A stretch of 64,000 bases of DNA from Halalkaliarchaeum sp. AArc-CO (GCF_024972735.1 NZ_CP087723.1:992001-1056000); one strand, 5' to 3'. Shown: positions 26,353 to 34,796, counted from the stretch's first letter. Program-made: numbers and translations. Notes: generated by a model from the letters alone, not told the origin.

Positions 26353-27612
26353 CTACCGTTCGAGAATCCGCAACGCCGCTCCTCCCAGTAACCGGAGGGG
26401 TCGAACGAGGTAGTAGATCGGATGGAAGGGACCGGAGAGCGGGAGCAACCGATACTCCGGGAGACTGGGATGGAGCGGCCCGGATCGGATCAACGACCCG
26501 AACGTCTCGACGGGAGAGTCACTTGCTTTCGCGTTGTATCGGATCCGCTCGAACCCTCCGGGTCGGGTCGTTCGCCCCCGAGCCAGATCCGACACGATTT
26601 CTTCGATCAGCCTCCGGGATCGGCCATCCGCCCGGAGCCGTCGGTCGACGGACACGGGGAGGTCGATGTCCCACAGTGCATTCGCGAGCCCGGCTCCGAG
26701 GAGAAATTTTCGCTCGAGTCGGTGCGTTTGCGCCCGCTGTAACAGCTCATCCCACGGGGCGGGCGTCCGCACGACTGTCCACGCGAAGTCGGCGATCCAC
26801 TTCAGCAGGTGCCAGCGGTGTTTCGTGCCGTGAAACGCCAGAACCAGCAGCCGATCGATCGGATCCAGTGTGGGGAGTTCAGTTCCCGAGAGGTGGATCG
26901 TGTCCCGACGGCTCCAGAGCGCTTCGAAATCCAGTGGAAACGGACGATCCATGTCGCCGACGTGCCACCGGATTTCCACGGTAGTTTCCTCTCGCTGGAG
27001 CTGGTACTCGTTGACGATCGGCATCGTGAACCTCCCTCCGAGGAGAGCGACATCGCCTTTTCGCGGGAGCGATCCCTCCCAGGAGTACCCTCTCTCTTCG
27101 AGGAGGTCGATGGCTCGAGTGACGTCTTCCCTGTGAACGACGACATCGAGATCACCGTACTCGCGAAGTGACACATCGCCATACGTAAACGCCGCCAACA
27201 CCGGCCCCTTGAACGGAAGCGCCCGGAGTCCTTCCTCCTCGAACCCGATGAGGATCTGTCGGAGTTCGTCCGTGTCTCGGAGGGTTCGAATGGCGTTCGA
27301 ACGAACCCGGTTTCGCAGTTTTTCTTCGACGCTCTCGGGAACCTCGATGCCTCCCAGGCTGCTGTCGGCGGACTGTCTGAGTCGCCGGTGCACGAGCGGT
27401 GCGACCCCGTGATCCGTTGTGAGGGCCAGGAACCGGCCCCAGTCCAGTTCCGACGGGGGCTGTAACCGCGGCGGTCCGGGACCGTCTTCTGTCGGCTCTT
27501 TCGGCGGCCGTGTACAGTGGACGAGCAGTTCGACAGCAGGCAACACGTCCGGCCCACGATCTGACGAGCTTTCATCGCGCGTGTCGAGTCTCGGAAGTGC
27601 CGTCCCCGTCAC
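26353..27612 (-). CDS. Nucleotidyltransferase-family protein of a lasso-type RiPP cluster
   Basis: This 419-residue protein matches the uncharacterised nucleotidyltransferase family (PF14907 type): GVAPLVHRRLRQ, then FKGPVLAAFTYGD and the catalytic acidic pair in REYGDLDVVV. Such proteins recur in lasso-peptide clusters with HPr-kinase-like proteins. The reaction is unproven; transfer of a nucleotide or phosphate to a peptide is one idea. The start codon overlaps the stop of the kinase-like gene by four bases (ATGA), so it is last in a coupled operon. A C-terminal Arg/Leu-rich amphipathic stretch could bind membrane. Confidence 0.85.
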   Translation of the reverse strand: MTGTALPRLDTRDESSSDRGPDVLPAVELLVHCTRPPKEPTEDGPGPPRLQPPSELDWGRFLALTTDHGVAPLVHRRLRQSADSSLGGIEVPESVEEKLRNRVRSNAIRTLRDTDELRQILIGFEEEGLRALPFKGPVLAAFTYGDVSLREYGDLDVVVHREDVTRAIDLLEERGYSWEGSLPRKGDVALLGGRFTMPIVNEYQLQREETTVEIRWHVGDMDRPFPLDFEALWSRRDTIHLSGTELPTLDPIDRLLVLAFHGTKHRWHLLKWIADFAWTVVRTPAPWDELLQRAQTHRLERKFLLGAGLANALWDIDLPVSVDRRLRADGRSRRLIEEIVSDLARGRTTRPGGFERIRYNAKASDSPVETFGSLIRSGPLHPSLPEYRLLPLSGPFHPIYYLVRPLRLLGGAALRILER

Positions 27613-28535
27613 GGACGCTCACCGAGATTTCGTTCCCCCCGGACGCCGAGGTCATTTTCCACGAGGGCTATCACGTCCGAAAACACGTCCAGCCGTCGTC
27701 GACGCCGGAGCCGTTTGACCGGAACTGATTTTGCGAGCGAAACCGCTCGCGTGAAGTTTTCACGGGCGTAGTCGCTCTCCTGGTGGAGGCTGACCGTGTA
27801 CGTGTTCTCGATCAGTTCCAGTACCTGTTCGCTTGCAGGGGCCGGGGCGATCTCTTCGCGTTGGGCGTCCTCGAGGAGGTAAATACGCCGGAGCGGTACC
27901 GCCTCGACCGGCTGTTTGTGGCAAAGCCCGTAGAAGTGTCGATCCCGGGACTCACAGATGTTCTCTGGCGGATCGACCGAAAGACCGAATCGCTCGACCG
28001 TGGCCGGTTCCAGCTTTATGGAGGGGAACCCGCTATGGACCGTCGGCTCGTCCACCCGTTCGATCGCTGCCACGTCGTCGCTGAGGACCCGATGTCCGGC
28101 CGCCAGAAACGCGGTGGCGGTGGTCGTCTTCCCCTGTCCGGAGGTTCCAGCGAAGACGACAGCACCGTCACCGATCTCGACTGCACTGGCGTGCAAGACG
28201 AAGAACCCCCGCTGGTGCAACAGGTGGTTGAACGCCGGTCCCACTACGACGTGACGAACGATCTCTCCGTGGACATGGTCCAGCGAATCCACGACGATCT
28301 CGCGACCATCCCGTATCAGTACACTCGCGACCTCGTAGGTGAGGCGGTAGTCCCCCTCTGGAGTCACGGACACCGCACCGTTTTCTCCACCGTTGTTCTG
28401 CACACTTCCGCGCCGTACGACCACGTCCGGGTCGTCGTGGTCCGATCCGTCACCAGGGGCTAGCTCCGGAAGCGGGATCTCCGATACGACGGAGAGTCCG
28501 AACGCCTCGTAGCTGTTCGTCCGACGGAGAGTCAT
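27609..28535 (-). CDS. HPr-kinase/lasso-kinase-like P-loop protein
   Basis: This 308-residue protein carries a Walker A motif GTSGQGKT (residues 130-137), an upstream LHASAVEI strand and a downstream LSDDVAAI with paired Asp, the arrangement seen in HPr kinase and in lasso-peptide tailoring kinases such as that of paeninodin clusters. Those enzymes phosphorylate a Ser on the peptide, but the predicted core here has no Ser or Thr, so a different acceptor is likely. It overlaps both neighbours by ATGA, the small upstream ORF and the nucleotidyltransferase. Confidence 0.88.
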   Translation of the reverse strand: MTLRRTNSYEAFGLSVVSEIPLPELAPGDGSDHDDPDVVVRRGSVQNNGGENGAVSVTPEGDYRLTYEVASVLIRDGREIVVDSLDHVHGEIVRHVVVGPAFNHLLHQRGFFVLHASAVEIGDGAVVFAGTSGQGKTTTATAFLAAGHRVLSDDVAAIERVDEPTVHSGFPSIKLEPATVERFGLSVDPPENICESRDRHFYGLCHKQPVEAVPLRRIYLLEDAQREEIAPAPASEQVLELIENTYTVSLHQESDYARENFTRAVSLAKSVPVKRLRRRRRLDVFSDVIALVENDLGVRGERNLGERP

Positions 28536-28801
28536 GCTCTCGTCCCGGGATCGAGGAGCGTCCGAGTCGACACGTCCGCTACGGTGATGGACAGCCCCGT
28601 AACTGCCGCCGTGATCTGGCGCCCTGTACTGCCGTCGACGTTCATATCTTCAGCCTGGAGACTGGGACCCATTAGTATGGAGTCGCTATCAGGGAGGGAC
28701 GATAGCGCCAGCGGCGGATTTCGCTCGGGAGTCGCGCATCCAGCCGAGCTCGACCCTGCTGAAGCAGGGGTCGGCCGGTACTGTGCGTGCTCGTTCGACA
28801 C
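28532..28801 (-). CDS. Small unknown ORF coupled to lasso-kinase-like gene
   Basis: From a GTG at 28801 this frame gives 89 residues; shorter starts are ATG at 28672 (46 residues) and ATG at 28645 (37 residues). I recognise no domain; the C-terminal part reads QITAAVTGLSITVADVST. The support is that its stop overlaps the kinase-like start by four bases (ATGA), just as the kinase-like gene overlaps the next. It sits where lasso clusters often hold the cyclase gene, so it could be a remnant 3' end or a new small component. A 6-bp hairpin with TGAA loop at 28754-28769 lies inside its first third, which favours a downstream start. Confidence 0.4.
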   Translation of the reverse strand: MSNEHAQYRPTPASAGSSSAGCATPERNPPLALSSLPDSDSILMGPSLQAEDMNVDGSTGRQITAAVTGLSITVADVSTRTLLDPGTRA

Positions 28802-28850
28802 GCGCTCCAGAAATGACTTCGGCCGAGTCAGTCCGTCCGCCCGTTATCGT

Positions 28851-28946
28851 GGCTGTCGTAGCCCGTTACCGGATGGACAAGCCGCCGACGATCCAACGGA
28901 GGATCCCGCCGACGAGCCCGCCGACCGACAACTCGCTACGACAGCC
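28851..28946. repeat. 12-bp inverted repeat enclosing 72 bases
   Basis: The left arm is ggctgtcgtagc (28851-28862) and the right arm is its exact reverse complement (28935-28946). The enclosed bases include a minus-strand micro-frame (28931-28866, TTG start) for a 21-residue Gly-rich hydrophobic peptide with three GG pairs. The repeat lies just downstream of the precursor stop at 28958, so in RNA it could form a long-loop hairpin. Confidence 0.6.
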
Positions 28947-28957
28947 TGTTCGAGTCG

Positions 28958-29050
28958 CTAATATTCTTCGTCGTGGCCGTAATGTTCGTCTTGCGTCAGT
29001 TCTTCGACTTTCCCGTGGGTTTCGACTTTCGGCGGTTGGTAGTCTTTCAT
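28958..29050 (-). CDS. Lasso-type RiPP precursor peptide (30 residues)
   Basis: An ATG at 29050 opens a 30-codon frame ending in TAG. The first 20 residues follow the leader rule for lasso precursors, Y-x-x-P then Gly then L-T: YQPPKVETHGKVEELT. A leader Thr at position -2 predicts cleavage after Gln20, leaving the ten-residue core DEHYGHDEEY. The core has acidic side chains at 7-9, where lasso rings close, but is too short for ring plus tail, has no Ser/Thr and starts with Asp. Genes for the leader-binding protein and leader peptidase lie just upstream. A TATA-like box at 29090-29097 and a hairpin (gggtgtggcaccc, 29051-29063) precede the ATG. Confidence 0.75.
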   Translation of the reverse strand: MKDYQPPKVETHGKVEELTQDEHYGHDEEY

Positions 29051-29097
29051 GGGTGTGGCACCCGGCTATTTTTTGTTCAGTGCCGGTATTGTTATAA
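29051..29097 (-). promoter_or_regulatory. Promoter and 5' hairpin of precursor peptide gene
   Basis: On the minus strand a TATA-like GTTATAAC (29097-29090) sits about 40 bases before the precursor ATG, so transcription would begin near 29067. The last 13 bases before the ATG form a perfect 5-bp hairpin (GGGTG, loop CCA, CACCC), which could affect translation initiation. Confidence 0.5.
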
Positions 29098-29234
29098 CTC
29101 GCTTAGCGAACGTTTCACGCGATACTCGTCGATTGTGGTCGCGATAATTCGGCGTGTACGTCGTTAATCGCCGGTTATCGGGGACCCAATTCGATCCTTC
29201 CGGGACTGCCGTCTCGTCTGTCGGGGTACCCGGA

Positions 29235-29675
29235 TCAAAACAGGGACTGGAACCGTCGATCTGCATCCCTCTCCGTCAGAATCCGGTACTCAGCGAGGTC
29301 GTCGAGCTCACCGATCAGGACGGAACCGTCCCGTTCGATCCACGCGTGAGCGTGGAATTCGCCGTGTTTTCTGGTTACGCCGAGTTTGAGTTCTGCCCGG
29401 TGGCCGTTCGCCTCGAGCAGCGCTTTTCCGACGATCGCTTTCATCAGACACGTCGGCGAGAACGGTGCCCGGCGGTGTACGGCCTCCACAGCAGCCGCGA
29501 TCGCGCCGGGGGCGACCTGCCGGAAAGGAGGGGCCCTGGCTGCGACGGGCTCGACGATCCGACGTGTCGCGTCCCATCGGAGAACCGGAAGCAGTAGCCT
29601 CGTCGAGGACAAAAGCACCGCTGCTGTCGCTATCAGCGTCCTCGATGGCCGATCTGTCTCACTTTGAATATTCAT
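29235..29675 (-). CDS. Lasso peptide B2-type leader peptidase (transglutaminase-like)
   Basis: This is a transglutaminase-like cysteine protease of the lasso B2 family, which removes the leader from precursor peptides. From the ATG at 29675 it has 146 residues: an N-terminal hydrophobic stretch, Cys76 in SPTCLMKAI, His110 in FHAHAWIE and an acidic residue in GELDDLAEYRIL, giving the Cys-His-Asp triad. The frame is open to 29711, but 29675 leaves a 17-base overlap with the PqqD-like gene upstream, a credible coupling. Length and order (B1 then B2) match split lasso systems. Confidence 0.9.
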   Translation of the reverse strand: MNIQSETDRPSRTLIATAAVLLSSTRLLLPVLRWDATRRIVEPVAARAPPFRQVAPGAIAAAVEAVHRRAPFSPTCLMKAIVGKALLEANGHRAELKLGVTRKHGEFHAHAWIERDGSVLIGELDDLAEYRILTERDADRRFQSLF

Positions 29676-29955
29676 CCACTGTTTCGAGAAGACCCGTGTC
29701 GCCCAGTTCACGGAGGAACTGGAGGACGTCCTCTTCGCAGCGCTCGGGCTCGACGTCGTAGGTTTCCGCGACCGATCGTTGTATCTCGCGTACTCTCGTC
29801 GGCTCTTGAATCGACTCCCAGATCTCCGGTCCGGTCCCTGTGAGGCTCTGGTAGCTTCCCTCCTCCTCGTTGTACACCACCACTTCGTCGTCGAGAGTCG
29901 TGGCGAGCGAACTGTCGTTTGCGACCACGAGGGAGTCGGGAGTGAGATTCGTCAT
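29659..29955 (-). CDS. PqqD-like RiPP recognition element (lasso B1 type)
   Basis: This 98-residue protein has the PqqD fold: DDEVVVYNEEEGSYQSLTGT, then EIWESIQEP and a winged helix ending in LGDTGLLE. Such proteins bind the leader peptide, contacting its Tyr-x-x-Pro motif, and hand it to the B2 peptidase. It is first gene of the minus-strand pair B1-B2 and overlaps B2. The leader of the downstream precursor-like peptide has the motif expected for this partner. Confidence 0.9.
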   Translation of the reverse strand: MTNLTPDSLVVANDSSLATTLDDEVVVYNEEEGSYQSLTGTGPEIWESIQEPTRVREIQRSVAETYDVEPERCEEDVLQFLRELGDTGLLETVDEYSK

Positions 29956-30030
29956 GGCGATATAAACGAATAGAGGTCCGATAGTTATCCGGTGGTTACC
30001 GAGCGTCCGTTCCCCTGCAGACCGAGTCGA

Positions 30031-30507
30031 TCATTCGGTCACGTCCACGACCGTCGCCGCAGCACGCGAGCGCAGCGTCTCCGGATCGATCGGGAACACG
30101 GCTTCCGGCGTCCCCGCGGCGGCGTACACCGTATCGAACTCTGCCAGGGCCGGATCGAACAGGACGGGCACCTCCGTGTCGTGGCAGATCGGTGGGACGC
30201 CCCCGATCGACCAGCCGATCTCGTCGGCGACGCGGCCGGGATCGGCCATCGTCGTTCTTTCGGATGAGGCGTCGAAGCGGTCGGCGACGGCTGCGAGATC
30301 GACCCGGTTGGCACCGCTTGTGATCGCGACTACCAGGTCGCCGTCGGCGTCGACGACGATGCTGCTCGCGATCTGAGCGACGTCACACTCGAGTGCTTCG
30401 GCGGCGTCGGCTGCCGTTTTGGTTCCTTCCGGGAACTCCAGTACGTCGATATCGAGTCCGTATTTCTCCTTCGCCCGGTCGACGAACGCCTCGACACGTG
30501 AATGCAT
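30031..30507 (-). CDS. YbaK/EbsC-family aminoacyl-tRNA deacylase
   Basis: This 158-residue protein belongs to the YbaK/ProX family, which hydrolyses mischarged tRNAs such as Cys- or Ala-tRNA-Pro. The pattern ECDVAQIASSIVV, a central SGANRVD and the conserved SIGGVPPICHD loop are visible. I start at the ATG at 30507, giving the family N terminus HSRVEAFV. It stands alone upstream of the lasso-type cluster, without evident functional link. Confidence 0.9.
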   Translation of the reverse strand: MHSRVEAFVDRAKEKYGLDIDVLEFPEGTKTAADAAEALECDVAQIASSIVVDADGDLVVAITSGANRVDLAAVADRFDASSERTTMADPGRVADEIGWSIGGVPPICHDTEVPVLFDPALAEFDTVYAAAGTPEAVFPIDPETLRSRAAATVVDVTE

Positions 30508-30605
30508 GACACTTGCCTGTTTCGTGTGTGGGTGAAATTCTTTTTGAACTCTGGGATACGTTTTTCCCTTCTTCAACCGAGTGTAGGTCGTACGGACGAG
30601 CCACC

Positions 30606-31022
30606 ATGGTCGAATCGTACAATCCCCAGTTCGAATACGACGGGCTCCCGGTCGTTTGTGCGGCGGTGACGGCGATCGTTCTCGGCGCGGTTGCGATCCT
30701 GGTCGTCGGGCGACCAGCGTGGATTCTACCGATCGGCTTCCTGTCGGGCGCCGTCGCCGCGATGACGGGTGAGTTTTCCGGGGTCCCCGCGAACAACGGA
30801 CTGCTCGGGGTCGTAATTGCGCTGTTCCCGATCTACGGGTACGCCGTGATCTATCGGCTCTCCGTGACTCCCGCTACCGGCGGTGACGCCGCCTTTTTCA
30901 GTGTCGTGTTCGCCGTCCTCGATATCGTCGTTTACGGCCCATTGATGCTTCTCATGGCATATCTCGGCGGTATTGTAGTCGACTCACTCCGACGACGGCT
31001 CGAGGCACCCCTGGGATATTGA
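30606..31022 (+). CDS. Small four-helix membrane protein
   Basis: This 138-residue protein has four hydrophobic segments, two Gly-rich hairpins (ILPIGFLSGAVAAMTGEF and YGPLMLLMAYLGGIVVDSL) and a basic C-terminal tail. It resembles the haloarchaeal DUF5518-type membrane proteins, a guess from the Gly pattern. No function is visible. It is divergent from the YbaK gene. Confidence 0.75.
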   Translation: MVESYNPQFEYDGLPVVCAAVTAIVLGAVAILVVGRPAWILPIGFLSGAVAAMTGEFSGVPANNGLLGVVIALFPIYGYAVIYRLSVTPATGGDAAFFSVVFAVLDIVVYGPLMLLMAYLGGIVVDSLRRRLEAPLGY

Positions 31023-31061
31023 TGTACTGGCGGATCTCTGAAGGCCGACACCGCTCCTCGA

Positions 31062-31694
31062 TCACGACGTCGATCGAATCAACCGCAGCAGCTCCGATCG
31101 ATCGGCTTCCGGATCCAGGTACTCAGCAAGCGCTTCCGCGTCGTTTTCGTCGGTTCGACTCCTGGACCCCGTCCCGACTCTGTCACCGTCGTCGCCGATC
31201 AGTTCTCTCGGATACGCTCCCCCAGCAAGAATGTATTCCCGATCTCCGGGACGGACTGCGAGGGCTGCACGGGCGGCGACGTCGACGCCGAGGCCCGGTA
31301 CCGGGACAATTGCGTCGAACTGGGTCATCCTGGCCAACGTACCCCTGATTTCGAGCGTTCGTCTCCCCGTCCGGCTCACCGATTCGAACCCCCGCTCGTG
31401 GAGTTTTCGTTCGAAGGCAGCCATCGCGTTCGACTCCACGATCCTGGTCAGGACGGTGGACGTCGACGTTCGTGGAGTAAGACGGAGTCGTGAGACGACG
31501 TAAAATCGCCAAACAGTGTCGGCATTCGATCCAATCGATTCTCGGATCCGTCGTCGTCGCGTTTCGTCCTCGTAGACGATCGTGTGTGCGTTGACGGCAA
31601 TTGGGCCGGCCTGGAACGGTCGCTCGGTTCGATCTTCGATGGGCCGCCAGCCCTCGAGAAGTGCTTCCGGCACTCTCGGCGCCGGTACGTCCAT
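31062..31694 (-). CDS. Conserved haloarchaeal protein of unknown function
   Basis: This 210-residue protein has an alpha-beta pattern with GWRPIEDRTERPFQAGPI, AHTIVYEDE, a long helical FERKLHERGFESV and an acidic C-terminal tail. It resembles haloarchaeal DUF6517-type proteins but I am not certain. It starts 26 bases after the diphthine-ammonia ligase-like gene and is likely co-transcribed with it. I start at the ATG at 31694 because earlier residues of the frame only shadow that gene. Confidence 0.7.
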   Translation of the reverse strand: MDVPAPRVPEALLEGWRPIEDRTERPFQAGPIAVNAHTIVYEDETRRRRIRESIGSNADTVWRFYVVSRLRLTPRTSTSTVLTRIVESNAMAAFERKLHERGFESVSRTGRRTLEIRGTLARMTQFDAIVPVPGLGVDVAARAALAVRPGDREYILAGGAYPRELIGDDGDRVGTGSRSRTDENDAEALAEYLDPEADRSELLRLIRSTS

Positions 31695-31720
31695 GTTCCC
31701 GCGAAACGCGCCACAGTACT

Positions 31721-32473
31721 TCAGTGTTCGCCGAGCCACGCGTCCGTGATCCGGAGCCGTCCGCGCGTGCCGTCCCATTCGGTCTGGTATTCGAGTCGGA
31801 TCGGTCGCTCCATGTGCGGGGCGTCGGTCACCAGCGTCTCGAACTCGCCACCCTCGCCCAGCACGTGAACGCCGTATTCCTCGTTGAGTTCCTGCAACTC
31901 TGCGAGCGCAGCCGCATCGAGTGTCCGTCCGAGCCAGGATTCGTCGAGTCCGTAGGCGGCCACCTGCACGATCGTGATCTCGAAGCCGGCGTCGATCATC
32001 GCCTCGCCGAGTGCGACCGGATCCCGCTGCCACAGCGGTGCAAAGAGCTCGATCCCCAGTCGGTTACACAGTCCGTCGATCCGGCTGGTCTGGTACTCGC
32101 TTTCGACGGCGCCTGCCGTTACCCCGACGAGTTCACAGTCGAGTTCCGTCCGGAGCTCCCGGATTGCGGCCTCGAGCGGTTCGATCTCCCGGTCGCCCTG
32201 TGCGCCGGAATCGGTCGCCGCATCCGTCCCGAACGCCCCGGGCTCGACGTCGACGAGCGGGAGCCCGATGCTCTCGGCGGCGAGTTCGGCCAGCCGAGTC
32301 GCCGGGACGTGGTACATGTACGAATCGCCCTCCGGATGGACCGTGAGCAGGTGGGTCACGTTCAACCCTTCCTCGAGCGCCCGGTACAGCGCCCACGAGG
32401 AGTCTTTTCCGCCCGAAAAGAGGCTCACCCAGCACCCGGTCGCGTCGACCTCGTCGCCGCCGTCGTCGGCCAT
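31721..32473 (-). CDS. dph6: Diphthine--ammonia ligase (ATP-pyrophosphatase)
   Basis: This 250-residue PP-loop ATPase starts with SLFSGGKDSSWALY and carries VGVTAGAVESEYQ and a C-terminal GEGGEFETLV. It belongs to the family that amidates diphthine to diphthamide on elongation factor 2. The start at 32473 puts the PP-loop near the N terminus. A gene of unknown function follows in the same direction. Confidence 0.9.
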   Translation of the reverse strand: MADDGGDEVDATGCWVSLFSGGKDSSWALYRALEEGLNVTHLLTVHPEGDSYMYHVPATRLAELAAESIGLPLVDVEPGAFGTDAATDSGAQGDREIEPLEAAIRELRTELDCELVGVTAGAVESEYQTSRIDGLCNRLGIELFAPLWQRDPVALGEAMIDAGFEITIVQVAAYGLDESWLGRTLDAAALAELQELNEEYGVHVLGEGGEFETLVTDAPHMERPIRLEYQTEWDGTRGRLRITDAWLGEH

Positions 32474-32550
32474 ACCTCCGTTTGCAGGCCGACACCCAAG
32501 GCGGTTCCGGGTCGCCCCTGTCTTCGGCACCGAAACGGCTGACCGTCTCG

Positions 32551-33051
32551 TCACCGATCGAGATACTCCTGCTGAACCGCGACTACGTCCGTCGAGTCAT
32601 CGCAGGCGGCGTACCTCCGAAGTGGCTCCTCGTTGAGTTCGAGGAACGTCTCCCCCCAGGTGAACTTCGAGAGGATTTCCTCGGCGTGGTGGCGATCGCC
32701 GAGAATGACGAGCGCAGCCGCGAGCGCCTCGACGGTGGTGAGCCTGAGCGGACGTCCGAAGTTGACGGGGTTTGCAGCCACGAGATACGGCAGCGCCCGG
32801 TGTTCTCCCGGCAACGTGAACCGGGCCTCGCCGGCCGATTCCCAGGAACAGTCGAGCGCGATCAGGGCGCCGCTTTCGACGGTCTCGGCGTCGGACGGCG
32901 AGAGCGCCCGCTCGGCGTGAGGGTTCAAAACGACCCCGTACGGCGTCGCCCGGTCCGAGCGGTGAAGTGTCGCGAGATCGAACCGGGCGAGTTTCCGGGC
33001 CGTACATTTCTCTGGGTCGTCGTCGCCCTCGTACCGGACGTGGAGTTCCAC
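32551..33051 (-). CDS. tsr3: Tsr3-like (DUF367) rRNA aminocarboxypropyltransferase
   Basis: This 166-residue protein matches DUF367/Tsr3, which transfers the acp group from SAM to a hypermodified pseudouridine in small-subunit rRNA. Segments [22 protein letters not shown] and [13 protein letters not shown] are characteristic. The start is a GTG at 33051, giving [12 protein letters not shown], rather than the ATG further upstream. Confidence 0.9.
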   Translation of the reverse strand: MELHVRYEGDDDPEKCTARKLARFDLATLHRSDRATPYGVVLNPHAERALSPSDAETVESGALIALDCSWESAGEARFTLPGEHRALPYLVAANPVNFGRPLRLTTVEALAAALVILGDRHHAEEILSKFTWGETFLELNEEPLRRYAACDDSTDVVAVQQEYLDR

Positions 33052-33127
33052 GTTACAGCTACCCGGTCGACGTTCAAAAGGGGATCGCTCACGGTGGATT
33101 AAAGGCGGCGCCCGCCACACTCCGAGC

Positions 33128-33502
33128 ATGGACGCCGCCGACGACGGGACGACGGTCGCTCGACCTACGGACGGTTCCGACCGCGATACGGTCGCAAGCT
33201 ATTATGCGGCGATCGACGCTCACGACTACGATCGGCTCGCCTCCCTCCTCGCGTCGTCGTTCGTCCACTACCGTCCGGATCGTACCCTCGACGGTCGCGA
33301 GACGTTCGTGAGATTCATGCGGGAGGATCGCCCGATGACCGAGACGACTCACGAGATCGATGCGATCTACCCGAACGGGCACGGAGTCGCAGCCCAGGGA
33401 CGATTGCTGGACGCCGCCGGCGAGGAGCTGTTCGCGTTCGTCGACGTGTTTTCGATCGACGGCGAGGGCCGTATCGAGACGCTGTACACGTACACCAGGT
33501 GA
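33128..33502 (+). CDS. SnoaL/NTF2-like protein
   Basis: This 124-residue protein has the cone-shaped NTF2-like pattern: [37 protein letters not shown] and a terminal [17 protein letters not shown]. Members are isomerases, cyclases or binding proteins; the substrate is unknown. It is divergent from the tsr3 gene and convergent with acyl-CoA dehydrogenase. Confidence 0.82.
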   Translation: MDAADDGTTVARPTDGSDRDTVASYYAAIDAHDYDRLASLLASSFVHYRPDRTLDGRETFVRFMREDRPMTETTHEIDAIYPNGHGVAAQGRLLDAAGEELFAFVDVFSIDGEGRIETLYTYTR

Positions 33503-33547
33503 GTGACCCGGGCGCTACGGGGTGGTTATTTCACCGCCACTGGGCGG

Positions 33548-34690
33548 TCACTTCAACAGCTCGCGGGCGATGGTGTTCCGCAGGACTTCGCTCGTTCCCT
33601 CGTAGATCTCGTTGAGTTTGGCGTCCCGATAGTATCGCTCCACCGGGAAGTCGGCGGTGTAGCCGTAGCCGCCGTGGATCTGGATCGCCTCGTTTGCGAC
33701 CTCCCGGGAGACCTCGCTGGCGTGCAGTTTCGCCTGGGCGGCCTCCTTGATGTACGGCTCGCCGCGCTCTTTCAAGTCGGCAGCCTTGTGCATCAGTAGT
33801 TTGGCGGTCTGGACTTTGGTGTCCATGTCGGCGAGTTTGTGCTGAATCGCCTGGAACTGTGAGATCGGCTGGTCGAACTGTTCGCGATCCTGAGCGTATG
33901 CGGTCGCGTCCTCGAGCGCCGCCCGGGCGATTCCGACGCTGCGGGCGGCGATCGTGATCCGGCCGGCGTTGAGCGTCTTCAGTGCCTGGATGAAGCCGTC
34001 CCCCTCCTCGCCCAGCAGTCGCGACTCTGGAACGTACAGCCCGTCGAACCGGAGTTCGGCGGTTGGACAGCCCTTGTCGCCGAGTTTCTTTTCGGTCCCC
34101 TCGACGTGGAAGCCGTCGTCCTCCTCGGGCCGCACGACGAACGAGGAGATCCCCCGGTTTCCGGCGTCCGGATCGGTCTTCGCGAAGACGACCACGGTGT
34201 CCGCGACCGAGCCGTTGGAGATCCACAGCTTCTCCCCGTCGATCAGATAGCCGTCGCCGTGGGGTTCGGCTGTCGTCGTCATCGCCGGGACGTCCGAGCC
34301 GGCGCCGGCCTCCGAGAGCGCGAACGCGCCGATGTCTTCGCCCATGTTCAGCGGCGTCAGGAACGTCTCCTTCTGCTCGCCGTCTCCGAACTCGAACAGC
34401 ATGTTGCCCGCAAGTGACGTGTGTGCTGCGACGATCGTCCCGACGCCGCCGGAGCCGCGGGCAATCTCCTCCAGGCCGATCGCGTACGAGTGATAGTCCA
34501 GCCCAGCGCCACCGTACTCTTCGGGGAACGGCATTCCCATCAGGCCGAGTTCCGCCATCTCGTCTATCAGGTCGGCCGGGAACTCGTCGTCCTCGTCGAT
34601 CTCGTCGGCGATCGGGACGATCTCTTCGTCGACGAACTCCGAAACCATGTCGCGGATCTGACGCTGTTCCGCGGAGAGTGAAAGCTCCAT
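33548..34690 (-). CDS. Acyl-CoA dehydrogenase
   Basis: This 380-residue flavoenzyme oxidises acyl-CoA to enoyl-CoA. The pattern is complete: [14 protein letters not shown] (FAD/substrate), [16 protein letters not shown], a middle [17 protein letters not shown] and the C-terminal [19 protein letters not shown] with catalytic Glu in [10 protein letters not shown]. The ATG at 34690 gives the canonical N terminus. It is a single gene; the preferred chain length is not predictable. Confidence 0.95.
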   Translation of the reverse strand: MELSLSAEQRQIRDMVSEFVDEEIVPIADEIDEDDEFPADLIDEMAELGLMGMPFPEEYGGAGLDYHSYAIGLEEIARGSGGVGTIVAAHTSLAGNMLFEFGDGEQKETFLTPLNMGEDIGAFALSEAGAGSDVPAMTTTAEPHGDGYLIDGEKLWISNGSVADTVVVFAKTDPDAGNRGISSFVVRPEEDDGFHVEGTEKKLGDKGCPTAELRFDGLYVPESRLLGEEGDGFIQALKTLNAGRITIAARSVGIARAALEDATAYAQDREQFDQPISQFQAIQHKLADMDTKVQTAKLLMHKAADLKERGEPYIKEAAQAKLHASEVSREVANEAIQIHGGYGYTADFPVERYYRDAKLNEIYEGTSEVLRNTIARELLK

Positions 34691-34796
34691 ACTCGAACGT
34701 CACCCGCGTCGGATTTAGTCGTTATCACATAAACGTTGATGAACGTCCCCGTCCAGGGATCGTTCTTGCGGTTCATCCGGCGTGCACGTGCCACGA

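Noticed and set aside
28584-29097. Plus-strand frames across the precursor region (125 and 104 codons)
   Set aside because: They run opposite to the operon, have no motif, and contain antisense of the precursor with its leader motif.
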